Shown here: one piece after another, positions 1-9,069 of the stretch | How positions within the stretch are numbered: the first letter of the stretch is position 1 | How the letters are laid out: every line of letters starts with the position of its first letter | Assembly: GCF_003070865.1 (NCBI RefSeq) | Contig: NZ_CP026948.1 | Coordinates: forward strand, 2,046,001-2,110,000 | Source of the DNA: Corynebacterium liangguodongii | GTDB lineage: Bacteria > Actinomycetota > Actinomycetes > Mycobacteriales > Mycobacteriaceae | Length of the DNA: 64,000 bases | Reading direction: 5' to 3' | Made by a program: the position numbers and the translations under genes | The notes under the pieces: model-generated | Database searches by the model: none | Seen by the model: only the letters and a program-made list of their open reading frames with translations | What the model was told of the DNA's origin: nothing

Positions 1-221
1 GGGTCCGCGCCGAGCGTGAGCCCGCCCACGGCGTCGAACTCGAGGTCCGCGGTGAGCTCGCGCAGCAGCTGCCCGATCAGCCTCGATGCGCGGTGGTGCA
101 GCGTGGCGCGACGCAGGTCGACGTAGTAATCGGCCTCGCGCCCGGACGACAGGGTCACCTTGCCGTGCACTACTGCAAGCTCTTTGACCAGGCCCGCCAG
201 TTCAGCTTTCCGCTCGTTCAT
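1..221 (-). CDS. pyrE: Orotate phosphoribosyltransferase, N-terminal part (cut by window edge)
   Basis: PyrE makes orotidine-5'-phosphate from orotate and PRPP in the cytoplasm, the fifth step of pyrimidine synthesis. The visible 73 codons begin MNERKAELAGLVKELAVV and contain the SSGREADYYVDLRRATLH segment typical of the family N-terminus. The PRPP-binding loop lies beyond the edge. ATG at 221 is preferred because a -10-like TAAGGT (229-234, minus strand) sits 7 nt upstream, so the mRNA may be leaderless. That hexamer overlaps the stop codon of the upstream gene on the same strand. Identification rests on my recognition of the N-terminal motif; the fragment is too short to check the catalytic core. 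Confidence 0.85.
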   Translation of the reverse strand, partial: MNERKAELAGLVKELAVVHGKVTLSSGREADYYVDLRRATLHHRASRLIGQLLRELTADLEFDAVGGLTLGAD

Positions 222-231
222 GCCCACTACC

Positions 232-1137
232 TTACTCGTCGCCGAAAATCGACGGCGGAACCTGGTTACGGCGCACGCGGGTCAAATCGAAAGGCTGCTC
301 TGCCACGGGGCCATCCGCGATGGGGTCTATCTCGTCGCCGCCCACGGCGCGCCGCTCGAGCGTGCCGCGCACCGCGCCCGTCGCCCGAGTCGGCATCTCC
401 AGCGGCTCCTCGGGCCGCTTCACCGGTCTTGGATCGAAGGCATCTCGCGTGTCGACGCCCCCTCCACCAGCCACACCGACCACCTCGCGCGTGGGAAACT
501 CCCACGCCACACTGCCCCACCTGCGCGGCGGGAGCACCCGCGCGGCGTCCGCGATGAGCGCGAGCGGCGCCAGTGTCGCATCGGCATCTTCCTCCGAGAC
601 GGGGCCGGCAAACTGCGCGGCGGCCCACTCGGATTCGCACCACACTGCGCTCACGGCCTCCGGCATCTCCTCGAGCGCGGTGCGCACCCGCACGTCAATA
701 AAGCGCTGCGCCGGCCCCGGCTCGTTGGACGCCACCCGAAAGCCCTGCGTGGTGGCCACCTCGACCACATCGGCCGGCAGCTCGCCCGCGAGCCCCTCCC
801 TGCGCATCTCGACCACCACGTCGCTGACCTCACCGGTGCGCATCACCATCACCGCAACCGCCCCCACGTCCGCGAGGTAGACGTCGTGGCCGAAGGCGCT
901 TCCCGCTGCGACGTTTCGCGGCCGGGCCCCGGCAGCAGCGGGCCCCCTGCCCCACTCGCCGCCCAGCGCGTCATCGGCGCGGGCGAAGTCGAAGCCCTTG
1001 TCCTTCGCCCAGGCGCGGCGCGCCCGGGCGCCGGCACCGGGCAGGCGCGGGGAGGAGGTCTCACGCTCGTCGGCGAACCACAACGCGGCGGCCCCGGCGA
1101 GGGCGAGAAGGGCGAGAATAATCAGTACGTAGGCCAT
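232..1137 (-). CDS. Membrane-anchored protein of unknown function
   Basis: A 301-aa protein I cannot assign to a function. It starts with one hydrophobic helix (about residues 2-22, MAYVLIILALLALAGAAALW) and continues as a soluble Ala/Arg/Glu-rich domain, so it is probably held to the membrane by its N-terminus with the rest in the cytoplasm. The last 60 residues are low complexity and probably disordered. It lies 10 nt upstream of pyrE on the same strand, but pyrE appears to have its own promoter. A TAACAT hexamer lies 9 nt before the ATG. I infer a conserved actinobacterial unknown. Confidence 0.7.
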   Translation of the reverse strand: MAYVLIILALLALAGAAALWFADERETSSPRLPGAGARARRAWAKDKGFDFARADDALGGEWGRGPAAAGARPRNVAAGSAFGHDVYLADVGAVAVMVMRTGEVSDVVVEMRREGLAGELPADVVEVATTQGFRVASNEPGPAQRFIDVRVRTALEEMPEAVSAVWCESEWAAAQFAGPVSEEDADATLAPLALIADAARVLPPRRWGSVAWEFPTREVVGVAGGGGVDTRDAFDPRPVKRPEEPLEMPTRATGAVRGTLERRAVGGDEIDPIADGPVAEQPFDLTRVRRNQVPPSIFGDE

Positions 1138-1168
1138 CGCAGAGTGATGTTAGTGCGCGGCCGCGACA

Positions 1169-2011
1169 TTAGACGTCGCGGGCCACGGGGTTGGCCGGAT
1201 CTGCGCTCCACTGGGACCACCCGGCGACGAAGTGCGTGAGCACGGGAAGCCCGGCGTGAGCCGCGGCGGCCAGCAGCAGCGAGGAGTGATTACCCGAGCC
1301 GGAATACGCGATGACCTCGGCAGGGTCCGCGTTGTGCGTCACGCCGATCGCGGCGAAGCGGTCCCTAATAAGGTCGACGCTGACCACTTCGTGCGTGAGA
1401 GGATCAAACAGGTCATCAACGGGGAGATTGACGGCGCCGGGGATGTGGCCGGCTTTCAGATCGAGGTGCTCGTGGCGGCCGGAGAACCGGGGGGTATCCC
1501 GGGCGTCGACAAGCGTGCCCGCACAAGCCTTGACCTGCTCGATGTCGGCGACGGGCAGTGAGCCCGGCCGAAGCTCCATGGGCGCGCGCACGGCGACGTT
1601 GCCCGGCCCCGCGAGCGTGTCAAAACCGCGCGAATCCCACGCAGGGAACCCGCCGTCGAGGATGTAGACGTCCTCGACGCCGAGCCACCGCAGGAGCCAC
1701 CACGCGCGCGCCGCGTACACGCCCACGCCCGTGTCGTAGATGTAGACGGGCCGGCCAGGCTCGATGCCCCACCCGGCGACGTGCGCAGCGATGACGTCCA
1801 CCTGCGGCAGGGGGTTGCGGCCCTGCGGGCGCCCCGGCATGCCAGCCAGCGCGACCGCGGGGTCACAAAACAGTGCCGTGGGGATGTGTTCGGATTGGAA
1901 CTTCGACCACGCCCACCCCTCGCGAGGTTCCCACAGCGCGGCCAGGATCGTGTGCTTCTTACCGGTTTGGATACGTTCGTTGAGCTCGTCTGCCGAGACA
2001 AATACCGCCAT
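1169..2011 (-). CDS. Rhodanese-family sulfurtransferase-like protein with Ser in place of the active-site Cys
   Basis: A 280-aa protein with two tandem rhodanese domains (about 1-130 and 150-275), the architecture of thiosulfate and 3-mercaptopyruvate sulfurtransferases. Family features include the inter-domain stretch YIYDTGVGVYAARAWWLLRWLG and the second-domain segments VDARDTPRFSGRHE and GHIPGAVNLP. The active-site loop, normally CGSG(V/N)xA, reads Y-S-G-S-G-N-H-S, with Ser near position 237. A persulfide cannot form on Ser, so classical sulfur transfer is doubtful despite an intact fold. ATG 2011 follows a TAGACT hexamer by 8 nt (probable leaderless mRNA). The downstream neighbour on this strand is the membrane-anchored unknown. 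Confidence 0.8.
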   Translation of the reverse strand: MAVFVSADELNERIQTGKKHTILAALWEPREGWAWSKFQSEHIPTALFCDPAVALAGMPGRPQGRNPLPQVDVIAAHVAGWGIEPGRPVYIYDTGVGVYAARAWWLLRWLGVEDVYILDGGFPAWDSRGFDTLAGPGNVAVRAPMELRPGSLPVADIEQVKACAGTLVDARDTPRFSGRHEHLDLKAGHIPGAVNLPVDDLFDPLTHEVVSVDLIRDRFAAIGVTHNADPAEVIAYSGSGNHSSLLLAAAAHAGLPVLTHFVAGWSQWSADPANPVARDV

Positions 2012-2040
2012 GGGCCCTAAGTCTAGGGAAGTGGCGCTAT

Positions 2041-2457
2041 TTACGCTGTGTAACCGGGCGCCTGCTCAATGACGCCGTCGGCCTCCAGGCCATCGAGCCA
2101 CTGAGTGATGCCCTCGCGCGGTGCGTCCGGGCCGATGCTGGCGGCGAGCATCCCGCCCGGGCCCAGCTCTACCCGGCAGCCCAGGGCGAGCAAGGTCTCG
2201 GCGACGTCATCGTGCGGGTGCTCGCCGTGCGGCAGGATCCTGATTGTCGACGCCCCGCCGCGCACCACCACGCGGTTGACGTGATATTGCTGCCCGACCA
2301 GCACGCACTCGACAATGTCGCCGAGAGCCAGGGTCGTATCGACGAACGGCACGCTCGCCACCACGAAGGTATGGGAGCCGAGCTGGTGAGCGGCCAGCTG
2401 CTCGTTTTCCACTCCGGGAACCGCCACGCGGGTGATGATCGTCGTCGTCGGCTGCAT
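2041..2457 (-). CDS. DUF4265-like protein
   Basis: A 138-aa cytoplasmic protein. The central block VASVPFVDTTLALGDIV, then YHVNRVVVRGGASTIRIL, matches the pattern I know for DUF4265 (small, often actinobacterial, function unknown). The C-terminal half alternates helix and strand (DDVAETLLALGCRVELGP). I chose ATG 2457 over an upstream ATG at 2502 because TAGACT lies 7 nt before it, as for other leaderless genes here. The extra 15 residues of the longer version (MLTCLGLGRGSRLPT) look non-native. The next gene downstream on the same strand is the rhodanese-like gene, 29 nt away. No function is proposed. Confidence 0.65.
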   Translation of the reverse strand: MQPTTTIITRVAVPGVENEQLAAHQLGSHTFVVASVPFVDTTLALGDIVECVLVGQQYHVNRVVVRGGASTIRILPHGEHPHDDVAETLLALGCRVELGPGGMLAASIGPDAPREGITQWLDGLEADGVIEQAPGYTA

Positions 2458-2565
2458 GGTGGGCAGTCTAGACCCTCGCCCCAAACCCAGACAGGTCAAC
2501 ATGCGGGTGCTCGCCCTAAACCCAGAGCAGGTTCGGGGTGTCAGGGTTGAGGCGGAGCCGTGGGG

Positions 2566-3828
2566 CTAGGGCCCCAGCGCAGCCAGCGGCACCACCCACA
2601 CCCCGTCTGCCCGCCGGAACGCCGGACCACTGGGAATGACCACGATAAGCGCAGCGGGTTCCTTGTCAATGTCAATCTTCCCCGCCGCCGCAAGGAGATG
2701 GGCGGCTGCAGCATCGACCTGCTGATGGGACAGTTTTGCCTCAAACCCAACCCAGCGCCCGTCGCGAAGCCCGATCACCGCATCGATTTCCTCGCGCCCC
2801 TTCATATCGCGCAGGTGGAAGACTCCACGCGCGCGCAGGTGCTGGGCGTAGACGTTGAGGTCGTGGACCAGCTGGGATTCGAAGAACATGCCGAAGGTGT
2901 CAAGGTCTCGCAGAAGCCCGTCTGGCCCGACGCCCAAGAGCGCAGCGGCGAGGGATGGATCCGCAAGGTGGCGTTTTGGCATGTGGACCAGTGTCGCTTT
3001 CGAGCGTAGCGACGGCGACCACGCGGGCTGATCCTCGATGAGGAAGAGCCTGGCCGCGAAGTCGTGAAGAGCGTTGACGGTATCCGGTGCTGGTGCATTC
3101 ACCGCCCCGCTGAGATCACCAATACGCCGCCGAATCGCCGCCGCCGTGGTCGGTTGGGCAACTAGGCCCGCATAGCCGCGCAGGAAATTATGGAAGCGGC
3201 GTGGATCCCGGCGCGGACCGCCGAGTTGGGGGTAGTCGTGCTCGCTCATTTCCCGCACATACGAATCCATGGATTCTTGGGCGTCGAGGGGATCCATGGC
3301 GAAAAACTCGGGAAAACCGCCTGCGACGATCAGGTCCGCGTAATCTGCCACCGTGGCGGCCGTGCCCGCGGTCGGTTCCTGGGTGGCGTCGATGATCGCC
3401 GACAGGGACACCGGCTCGGCCTCCACGCCGCGCTCCATGAGGGTGAGGGTCCGCATGATAACGCTACGAATTCGGCCCGCGCCCGAGTGACGCTGGGCAA
3501 CCTCGTCCGGTGTTGCCGAACCTGTCAGGAGGTACTGGCCCTTTTCGGCGCTGCTATCGACGGCATGACGCACCTCGTTCCAGATGGCGGGCACCGCTTG
3601 CCACTCATCAATGAGTCTGGGGCGGGCACCTTCCAGCCCGAGGGAGGGTTCCATCCTCACCGCGGCAGCTTCCGCTGTGTCTCGGTCGAGCTGAATAGCC
3701 GAGGCGGCGAATTGCTGTGCCGTTGACGTCTTTCCGCACGCGCGGGGCCCTTTGATGACCAAGGCCCCAGACGTCTTCAACCCACGGCGAACCTCGTGGT
3801 CAACAACGCGGTCGATGTACGACTTCAT
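2566..3828 (-). CDS. AAA+ ATPase with C-terminal DUF4143 / nuclease-like domain
   Basis: A 420-aa protein of the AAA_14/DUF4143 family. It has a Walker A motif GPRACGKT (27-34), an acidic Walker B-like LIDEWQ about 45 residues later, and a sensor-like LLTGSAT. The C-terminal part contains REEIDAVIGLRDGRWVGFEAKLS, with the D...EAK spacing of PD-(D/E)XK nuclease-like folds seen in this family. Members are common and often variably present in actinobacteria; their function is unknown. ATG 3828 is preferred to ATG 3840, which lies inside the palindrome at 3838-3875. The palindrome next to the start suggests autoregulation or a family-associated promoter element. Confidence 0.85.
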   Translation of the reverse strand: MKSYIDRVVDHEVRRGLKTSGALVIKGPRACGKTSTAQQFAASAIQLDRDTAEAAAVRMEPSLGLEGARPRLIDEWQAVPAIWNEVRHAVDSSAEKGQYLLTGSATPDEVAQRHSGAGRIRSVIMRTLTLMERGVEAEPVSLSAIIDATQEPTAGTAATVADYADLIVAGGFPEFFAMDPLDAQESMDSYVREMSEHDYPQLGGPRRDPRRFHNFLRGYAGLVAQPTTAAAIRRRIGDLSGAVNAPAPDTVNALHDFAARLFLIEDQPAWSPSLRSKATLVHMPKRHLADPSLAAALLGVGPDGLLRDLDTFGMFFESQLVHDLNVYAQHLRARGVFHLRDMKGREEIDAVIGLRDGRWVGFEAKLSHQQVDAAAAHLLAAAGKIDIDKEPAALIVVIPSGPAFRRADGVWVVPLAALGP

Positions 3829-3837
3829 GGCCCGCAG

Positions 3838-3894
3838 CATACCTCACTAGTGGATAAATCCACTAGTGAGGTATGGATAAATCCACTAGTGAGG
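3838..3894. repeat. Near-perfect palindrome with a second half copy, upstream of the AAA+/DUF4143 gene
   Basis: The arms CATACCTCACTAGTGGAT (3838-3855) and their exact reverse complement (3858-3875) are separated by AA. A half copy (TGGATAAATCCACTAGTGAGG, 3874-3894) follows as a direct repeat with a 23-bp period. The element fills the space between the ATPase start and the clpB stop. It resembles an operator or promoter-embedded palindrome. A stem-loop in the 5' end of the transcript is also possible. I see no poly-T tract, so a terminator is unlikely. Confidence 0.85.
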
Positions 3895-3901
3895 CACCGG
3901 C

Positions 3902-6457
3902 CTAGGCGGCGTCGACGCTCAATCCCTCGCCACCGTCGGCCACGTCGACGGCCACGGTGTCACCGTCGCGCACGTAGCCGGCCAGCAGCTCCTTGGCCAG
4001 GCGGTCACCGATCGCCTGCTGGATCAGGCGGCGCAGCGGGCGCGCACCGTAGGCAGGGTCGTAGCCCCGCTCCGCCAGCCACGCCTTCGCCGCATCGGAG
4101 ACCTGGAGGGTCAAACGCCGGGCGGAAAGGCGATCCGCAAGCTGGTCGAGCTGGATATCGACGATGCCCACCAGCTGGTCGGTGGTGAGCGGCTCGAAGA
4201 CGACGACGTCGTCAAGCCTGTTGATGAACTCCGGCTTGAAGTGGTGCTTGACCGCATCCATGATCTGCTCGCGGTCACCGCCCGCGCCCAGGTTGGAGGT
4301 CAGGATCACCACCGTGTTGCGGAAGTCCACCGTGCGGCCCTGGCCGTCGGTCAGCCGGCCCTCGTCGAGGACCTGCAGCAGCACGTCGAAGACGTCCGGG
4401 TGCGCCTTTTCCACTTCGTCGAAAAGAACGAGCGAATACGGCCTGCGCCGCACGGCCTCGGTGAGCTGGCCACCCGCGTCGTAACCGACGTACCCGGGAG
4501 GGGCACCGACGAGGCGGGCGACGGAGTGCTTCTCGCCGTACTCGGACATGTCGATGCGCACCATCGCGGTCTCGTCGTCGAAGAGGAACTCGGAGAGCGC
4601 CTTGGCCAGCTCAGTCTTACCCACGCCGGTGGGGCCTAAGAAGAGGAAGGAGCCGATCGGGCGGTTCGGATCCGCCACGCCCGCGCGCGAGCGGCGCACC
4701 GCATCCGAGACAGCGACGACGGCCTCGCGCTGGCCAACGACCCTCTCGCCCAACACGTTTTCCATGTCGAGCAGCTTCTCCGTCTCGCCCTGCATCATCT
4801 TGCCTGCGGGGATGCCCGTCCAGCTCGAGACGACCTCGGCGATCACGTCCGGGGTGACCTCCTCCGTAAGCATCGTCCGCGAGGCGTCGCTCGCCTGCGC
4901 CTCGGCCTCGGCCACCTGCTGCTCCAGCTCGGGGATGCGGCCGTAGCGCAGCTCGGAAACGCGGGCGTAATCACCGTCGCGCTCGGCGATCTCGGACTCG
5001 TTGCGCAGCTTCTCCAGCTCCTCTTTCGCCAACTGCACACGGTCGATCTCGCTCTTCTCGTTCGCCCAGCGCGCCTTCATTTCGCCCAAGGTTTCGCGCT
5101 GGTCCGCGAGCTCCTGGCGCAGTGCGTCGAGGCGCTCCTTCGAGGCGGCGTCCGACTCCTTGGCCAGGGCGATCTCCTCGATCTCGAGGCGGCGCACGAC
5201 GCGCTCGAGCTCGTCGATCTCCTGCGGGGAGGAGTCGATTTCCATGCGCAGGCGGGAGCCGGCTTCGTCGACAAGATCGATGGCCTTATCCGGCAGGAAG
5301 CGGTTGGTGATGTAGCGGTTGGACAGCTCCGCGGCGGCGACCAGGGCGGAATCCTGGATGCGCACGCCGTGGTGGACCTCGTAGCGCTCCTTGAGCCCGC
5401 GCAGGATGCCGATGGTGTCTTCCACCGTCGGCTCGCCCACGTAGACCTGCTGGAAGCGGCGCTCCAACGCGGCGTCCTTCTCGATGTACTTGCGGTACTC
5501 ATCCAGCGTCGTCGCGCCCACGAGGCGGAGCTCGCCGCGCGCCAGCATCGGCTTGATCATGTTCCCGGCGTCCATCGCGCCCTCGCCGGTCGCGCCAGCG
5601 CCGACGACGGTGTGCAGCTCGTCGATAAACGTGATGATCTCCCCGTCGGAGGACTTGATCTCATCCAGCACAGCCTTGAGCCGCTCCTCGAACTCGCCGC
5701 GGAACTTCGCGCCGGCGACCATCGAGCCTAGATCCAGGGAAATAAGGGTCTTGCCCTTCAGCGATTCGGGCACGTCACCCGCGACGATGCGCCGGGCCAG
5801 GCCCTCGACGATCGCGGTCTTACCCACGCCCGGCTCGCCGATGAGCACCGGGTTATTCTTCGTCCGGCGGGAGAGCACCTGAACCACGCGACGGATCTCC
5901 GAGTCGCGCCCGATCACCGGATCGATCTTTCCCTCTCGCGCCCGCGCGGTGAGATCGGTGGAGTACTTCTCCAGCGCCTGGAACTGGTCCTCCGGGGACT
6001 CCGTGGTGACCTTCTTGTGGCCACGCACCGAGGGGAAGGCGCCCTTAAGCACGTCAAAGGTGGCGCCGCGCTTCTTCAGCAGCTCGGCGGCCTCGTCGTT
6101 GCCGCGGGCAATGCCGGCGAGGAGCACCTCGGTGGAGACGTATTCATCACCGAGCTCACCGGCGAGCTCCTGGGCGGTATTGATGGCGCTGAGCGCGTCG
6201 CGGTTGAAGTTGGGGTTGGCCATGTTCTGGCCCTCCGCCCTCGGGTAACCGGCGACGATCTCGCCCGCCTCGCGCGCCACCGTCGCAGGATCCACGCCCG
6301 TCGCCTTGAGCACGGGCGCGGCAATGCCGTCCTCCTGGGTGAGGATCGCTTCTAGCAGGTGCGCCGGGCGGATATCAGGGTTCCCGCTTGCCGACACCTT
6401 CTGCAGCGCCTGCTGGATCGCCTCCTGCGTCTTCGTCGTGGGGTTAAACGTTGCCAT
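3902..6457 (-). CDS. clpB: Chaperone ClpB (AAA+ protein disaggregase)
   Basis: An 851-aa ClpB of normal length. It acts in the cytoplasm as a hexamer that extracts polypeptides from aggregates together with DnaK, DnaJ and GrpE, all encoded in this window. The domain order is an N-terminal repeat domain, NBD1 with Walker [10 protein letters not shown] and Walker [10 protein letters not shown], a long coiled-coil middle domain (about 400-520), and NBD2 with GPTGVGKTE and [15 protein letters not shown]. The ATG at 6457 opens [16 protein letters not shown], the usual ClpB start. Upstream are a HAIR operator and a SigH-type promoter, so induction by heat and by thiol stress is expected. Confidence 0.97.
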   Translation of the reverse strand: MATFNPTTKTQEAIQQALQKVSASGNPDIRPAHLLEAILTQEDGIAAPVLKATGVDPATVAREAGEIVAGYPRAEGQNMANPNFNRDALSAINTAQELAGELGDEYVSTEVLLAGIARGNDEAAELLKKRGATFDVLKGAFPSVRGHKKVTTESPEDQFQALEKYSTDLTARAREGKIDPVIGRDSEIRRVVQVLSRRTKNNPVLIGEPGVGKTAIVEGLARRIVAGDVPESLKGKTLISLDLGSMVAGAKFRGEFEERLKAVLDEIKSSDGEIITFIDELHTVVGAGATGEGAMDAGNMIKPMLARGELRLVGATTLDEYRKYIEKDAALERRFQQVYVGEPTVEDTIGILRGLKERYEVHHGVRIQDSALVAAAELSNRYITNRFLPDKAIDLVDEAGSRLRMEIDSSPQEIDELERVVRRLEIEEIALAKESDAASKERLDALRQELADQRETLGEMKARWANEKSEIDRVQLAKEELEKLRNESEIAERDGDYARVSELRYGRIPELEQQVAEAEAQASDASRTMLTEEVTPDVIAEVVSSWTGIPAGKMMQGETEKLLDMENVLGERVVGQREAVVAVSDAVRRSRAGVADPNRPIGSFLFLGPTGVGKTELAKALSEFLFDDETAMVRIDMSEYGEKHSVARLVGAPPGYVGYDAGGQLTEAVRRRPYSLVLFDEVEKAHPDVFDVLLQVLDEGRLTDGQGRTVDFRNTVVILTSNLGAGGDREQIMDAVKHHFKPEFINRLDDVVVFEPLTTDQLVGIVDIQLDQLADRLSARRLTLQVSDAAKAWLAERGYDPAYGARPLRRLIQQAIGDRLAKELLAGYVRDGDTVAVDVADGGEGLSVDAA

Positions 6458-6492
6458 GAGTATTCCTTTCGTTGGTAGGTTCCACCCTACGC

Positions 6493-6525
6493 AACGCACG
6501 CGAAGTTGAGTCTGTTCCACTCAAC
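6493..6525 (-). promoter_or_regulatory. clpB control region: SigH-type promoter overlapping a HAIR (HspR) operator
   Basis: On the minus strand GGAA (6515-6518) and GTT (6493-6495) are separated by 19 nt, fitting the SigH pattern of corynebacteria and mycobacteria. GTTGAGT-N7-ACTCAAC (6505-6525) matches the HAIR consensus CTTGAGT-N7-ACTCAAG with one change per arm. The -35 element lies inside the HAIR spacer and right arm, so HspR bound there would block polymerase. Confidence 0.8.
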
Positions 6526-6602
6526 CCCGAGAACCTGTGGCAACGCGCAATATCCTGGGGTTTTCCAGCCACGCAATCGCACGCTGTGGGGTCTCGCCCC
6601 GG

Positions 6603-8003
6603 CTAGTCCCCCTTCGACATAGTCTGGATCCGGGTCGAGCCACCCACAGAGCCACCCACAGATCCGCCCGCCGAGTCAGATCGCTTCCCCGCCGGCACCC
6701 ACTTCAGCGCGTAGGACATCACGACCACGGCCACGGCAATGGCGAAGGTGATCCACCCGAATCCGGTGGTGAACCCGGCGATGACCGCGATGGGGGCGAG
6801 AATGGTCATGCCGATCTCGAAGGGTGCGAAGCCGACGTAGGCGACGCCGTATTCGTTGAGTGTGCCGGATTTCAGCTTCGGGTCAACCATCTTGAGCAGC
6901 GCGATGCCGGTCGCCACCGCGGCGGTGGCCCAGCCCCAGCCGAAGATGCCTCGCTCAAGCCAGCTCTCCCCGAAGAACAGCGGGCCGGCCCACAGCATCC
7001 AGACGACGCAGAAGGCGGTGCCGAGGACGAACATGAGCACCAGCGCCTGCCAGTAGTCCGCAAGCGCGGAGGGGACGATGGAGGCGATGCCGAAGGCGAT
7101 CATGTAGTCGGTGGCGGCGCCGGAGATGGAATTGATCGTGTCGCGGTCGAGGTAGTTATCGCGCCCGAGGATGCGCAGCAAGGTGCGCCCGATGAGCCCG
7201 ATGACGAACGCCATGGCGAACAGCGGGATGGACACGTTCGGCCACTGGTCCTTGATCATCCCGTTGGCAAGGTAGGCGATGAGCACTGTGAAGACGATGA
7301 AGCCGCCGTGGAGCGCGAGCGGTTCGATCGACGATGGGTTCGTCGTCGCCTTACCAATCGACGGCCGGTCAACCTCGTTGGCGATGTAGCCGGTGCGCAG
7401 GTCGGCCGGGAGCTCGCCCTTGAGCTCGGTTGCCTTGCCCTTACGGATGCCCCAGTTGGCCACGATGACGCCGCCGACGATGGCCACGAGCGTGCCCACG
7501 GTCGCGGAGGTGAAGCCGAGCGAGGAGGCCTCGGCGATGCCGATTTCCTCCAGCGAGGAGCCCACCGCGGCGGCGGTGCCGAAGCCGCCGACGAAGCCGA
7601 CGGGGAGCATCATGCCGAACCACGGTTCGGTGCCAAACAGCGGCGCGAAAAGATAGAGGCCGAGCAGGATGAACAGGCCCCACTGTCCCATGAACATGGA
7701 GGTGGAGTAGGCCCACATGTTGCGCGCGCCGGAGGCGACGGATCCGCCGAGGTCCATGGAGTAGGCCATGGAGGCGAACACGACGGCGATGAGCAAGGTG
7801 GTGTAGTTGCCCACCTGATCGGACCAGTTGATCAGGCCGATGAGTTCGGGCCCCAAGATCAGGCCGATGAGCCCGGCCGTGATCGGCGCGGGGAGCAACA
7901 GTGTCTGGAGGAACCTTACTCGGTTGCGCAAAACGTTGCCGACGATGAGCAGGATCGAGATCCACCCGATATCGACGAGCAGCGTGTAGGGGGTGTATTC
8001 CAT
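6603..8003 (-). CDS. Sodium:glutamate symporter-family (GltS-like) transporter
   Basis: A 466-aa polytopic membrane protein with about 11-12 hydrophobic segments. The two inverted halves, the Gly-rich re-entrant segments (LPVGFVGGFGTAAAVGSSL; GWGWATAAVATGIALL) and the overall pattern suggest a GltS-like carrier, which would import glutamate or a related dicarboxylate with Na+. ATG 8003 is chosen because the upstream extension (MRGASARKRSMVSEN...) is not membrane-like. The C-terminus ends in a cytoplasmic GGSV repeat (GGSVGGSVGGS). It is divergent from the gene at 8089. Substrate specificity is inferred from family only. Confidence 0.75.
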   Translation of the reverse strand: MEYTPYTLLVDIGWISILLIVGNVLRNRVRFLQTLLLPAPITAGLIGLILGPELIGLINWSDQVGNYTTLLIAVVFASMAYSMDLGGSVASGARNMWAYSTSMFMGQWGLFILLGLYLFAPLFGTEPWFGMMLPVGFVGGFGTAAAVGSSLEEIGIAEASSLGFTSATVGTLVAIVGGVIVANWGIRKGKATELKGELPADLRTGYIANEVDRPSIGKATTNPSSIEPLALHGGFIVFTVLIAYLANGMIKDQWPNVSIPLFAMAFVIGLIGRTLLRILGRDNYLDRDTINSISGAATDYMIAFGIASIVPSALADYWQALVLMFVLGTAFCVVWMLWAGPLFFGESWLERGIFGWGWATAAVATGIALLKMVDPKLKSGTLNEYGVAYVGFAPFEIGMTILAPIAVIAGFTTGFGWITFAIAVAVVVMSYALKWVPAGKRSDSAGGSVGGSVGGSTRIQTMSKGD

Positions 8004-8088
8004 TGCGGCTCCCTTCGCAGACGGCTTTGATATGAAAAACACTAAACGAAGCGTATGAATTTTACTGAACTGGCTACGCTTTATCACC

Positions 8089-9069
8089 ATGGCCACCAAT
8101 CCGCAGCTGTTCTCGGAGACCATCGACCTTTTGCGCGCAGACGCCCCGCGCATCCGCGCCGAGCTCTACGCCGGCATTGTCGGCGCGCTGCCGCGCGGCG
8201 CGAGCATGTTTCCGGCGGGCGCGAGCGAGGTCTCGCACGAGCTTATCGACGCCCTCGTCTACACCTTCACCGCAGCTCAGCGCACCGGCACCCTGCCCGA
8301 GGCCGCGGTGAAAAAGCTGCAGGCCTGGGCCCTGGATCTGCGGCGCTTCGGCTTCCCGCCCGAGGCCTACCCTGTGTTTGCCCGGGTGGTGCGCGAGGCG
8401 TTGGGCGCGGGCATCGCGGCGCGCCTCGTGCTCGACGAGGCCGCCGAGGAGATGGCGCGCGCCGCCGCGGCAGCAGATATCAGCGGCGTGCCGCCGGCGG
8501 CCGCGGCGCGTGTCGTGGGCGTCGATAAGCTAGGCGATATCTCGCGCGTGCGCCTGACCGCAGGCATGGCGCTGAGTTACGCGCCGGGCCAGTTCATGCC
8601 GGTCATGCACACAGCGGAGCCGGGGGTGTGGGTCAACCTCGCCCCGGCGCTGCCCGCCAACCCCTTCGGCCAGCTCGAGTTCCACCTGCGCGGGGAGCTC
8701 CGCCCCCGCCTCGGCGACTACCTCACGCTCGGCGCGGCGCGCGGGGCCTCGCCGCGCCTTGAGCGCGGCACGCTGCACGTGCGCGCCCGCTCGACGGGCA
8801 GCGCGGCGGCCCAGGCGATCATCTTCGCGGCCCTCGAGCTCGATGCCCCTCCGCGCACAACCGTCGATCTCGATGACTCCCCCGCCACCGCGGCGATCCG
8901 CGCCGCCGCCGGGGAGAACGGCTGGCTGCACCTCGGCCCCGATGACGGCGCGGCCGAGGTCGTCGTGTGCGGCCCGGCCGGAGAGGTTGGCCCGCACGCG
9001 GCCGGGGACGTGCTCATCTGCCCGGACTCCCCGCCGGACTGGTCCTACCAGGACTTCTACCAGGGGTAG
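8089..9069 (+). CDS. Flavohaemoglobin-like protein with degenerate globin and reductase domains
   Basis: A 326-aa protein laid out like a flavohaemoglobin: a globin-like N-terminus (about 1-135) and a ferredoxin-reductase-like part (about 140-326). FGFPPEAYPVFARVVREALG aligns with the family segment after the proximal haem ligand, but the expected Lys-His reads Arg-Arg (DLRRFGF), so the proximal His seems absent. The reductase part keeps YAPGQFM but I see no RxYS(L) flavin motif and the domain is short. Normal nitric-oxide dioxygenase activity is therefore unlikely. TACGCT lies 8 nt before the ATG (leaderless). The 3' end overlaps the convergent nitrilase gene by 13 bp. Confidence 0.65.
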   Translation: MATNPQLFSETIDLLRADAPRIRAELYAGIVGALPRGASMFPAGASEVSHELIDALVYTFTAAQRTGTLPEAAVKKLQAWALDLRRFGFPPEAYPVFARVVREALGAGIAARLVLDEAAEEMARAAAAADISGVPPAAAARVVGVDKLGDISRVRLTAGMALSYAPGQFMPVMHTAEPGVWVNLAPALPANPFGQLEFHLRGELRPRLGDYLTLGAARGASPRLERGTLHVRARSTGSAAAQAIIFAALELDAPPRTTVDLDDSPATAAIRAAAGENGWLHLGPDDGAAEVVVCGPAGEVGPHAAGDVLICPDSPPDWSYQDFYQG

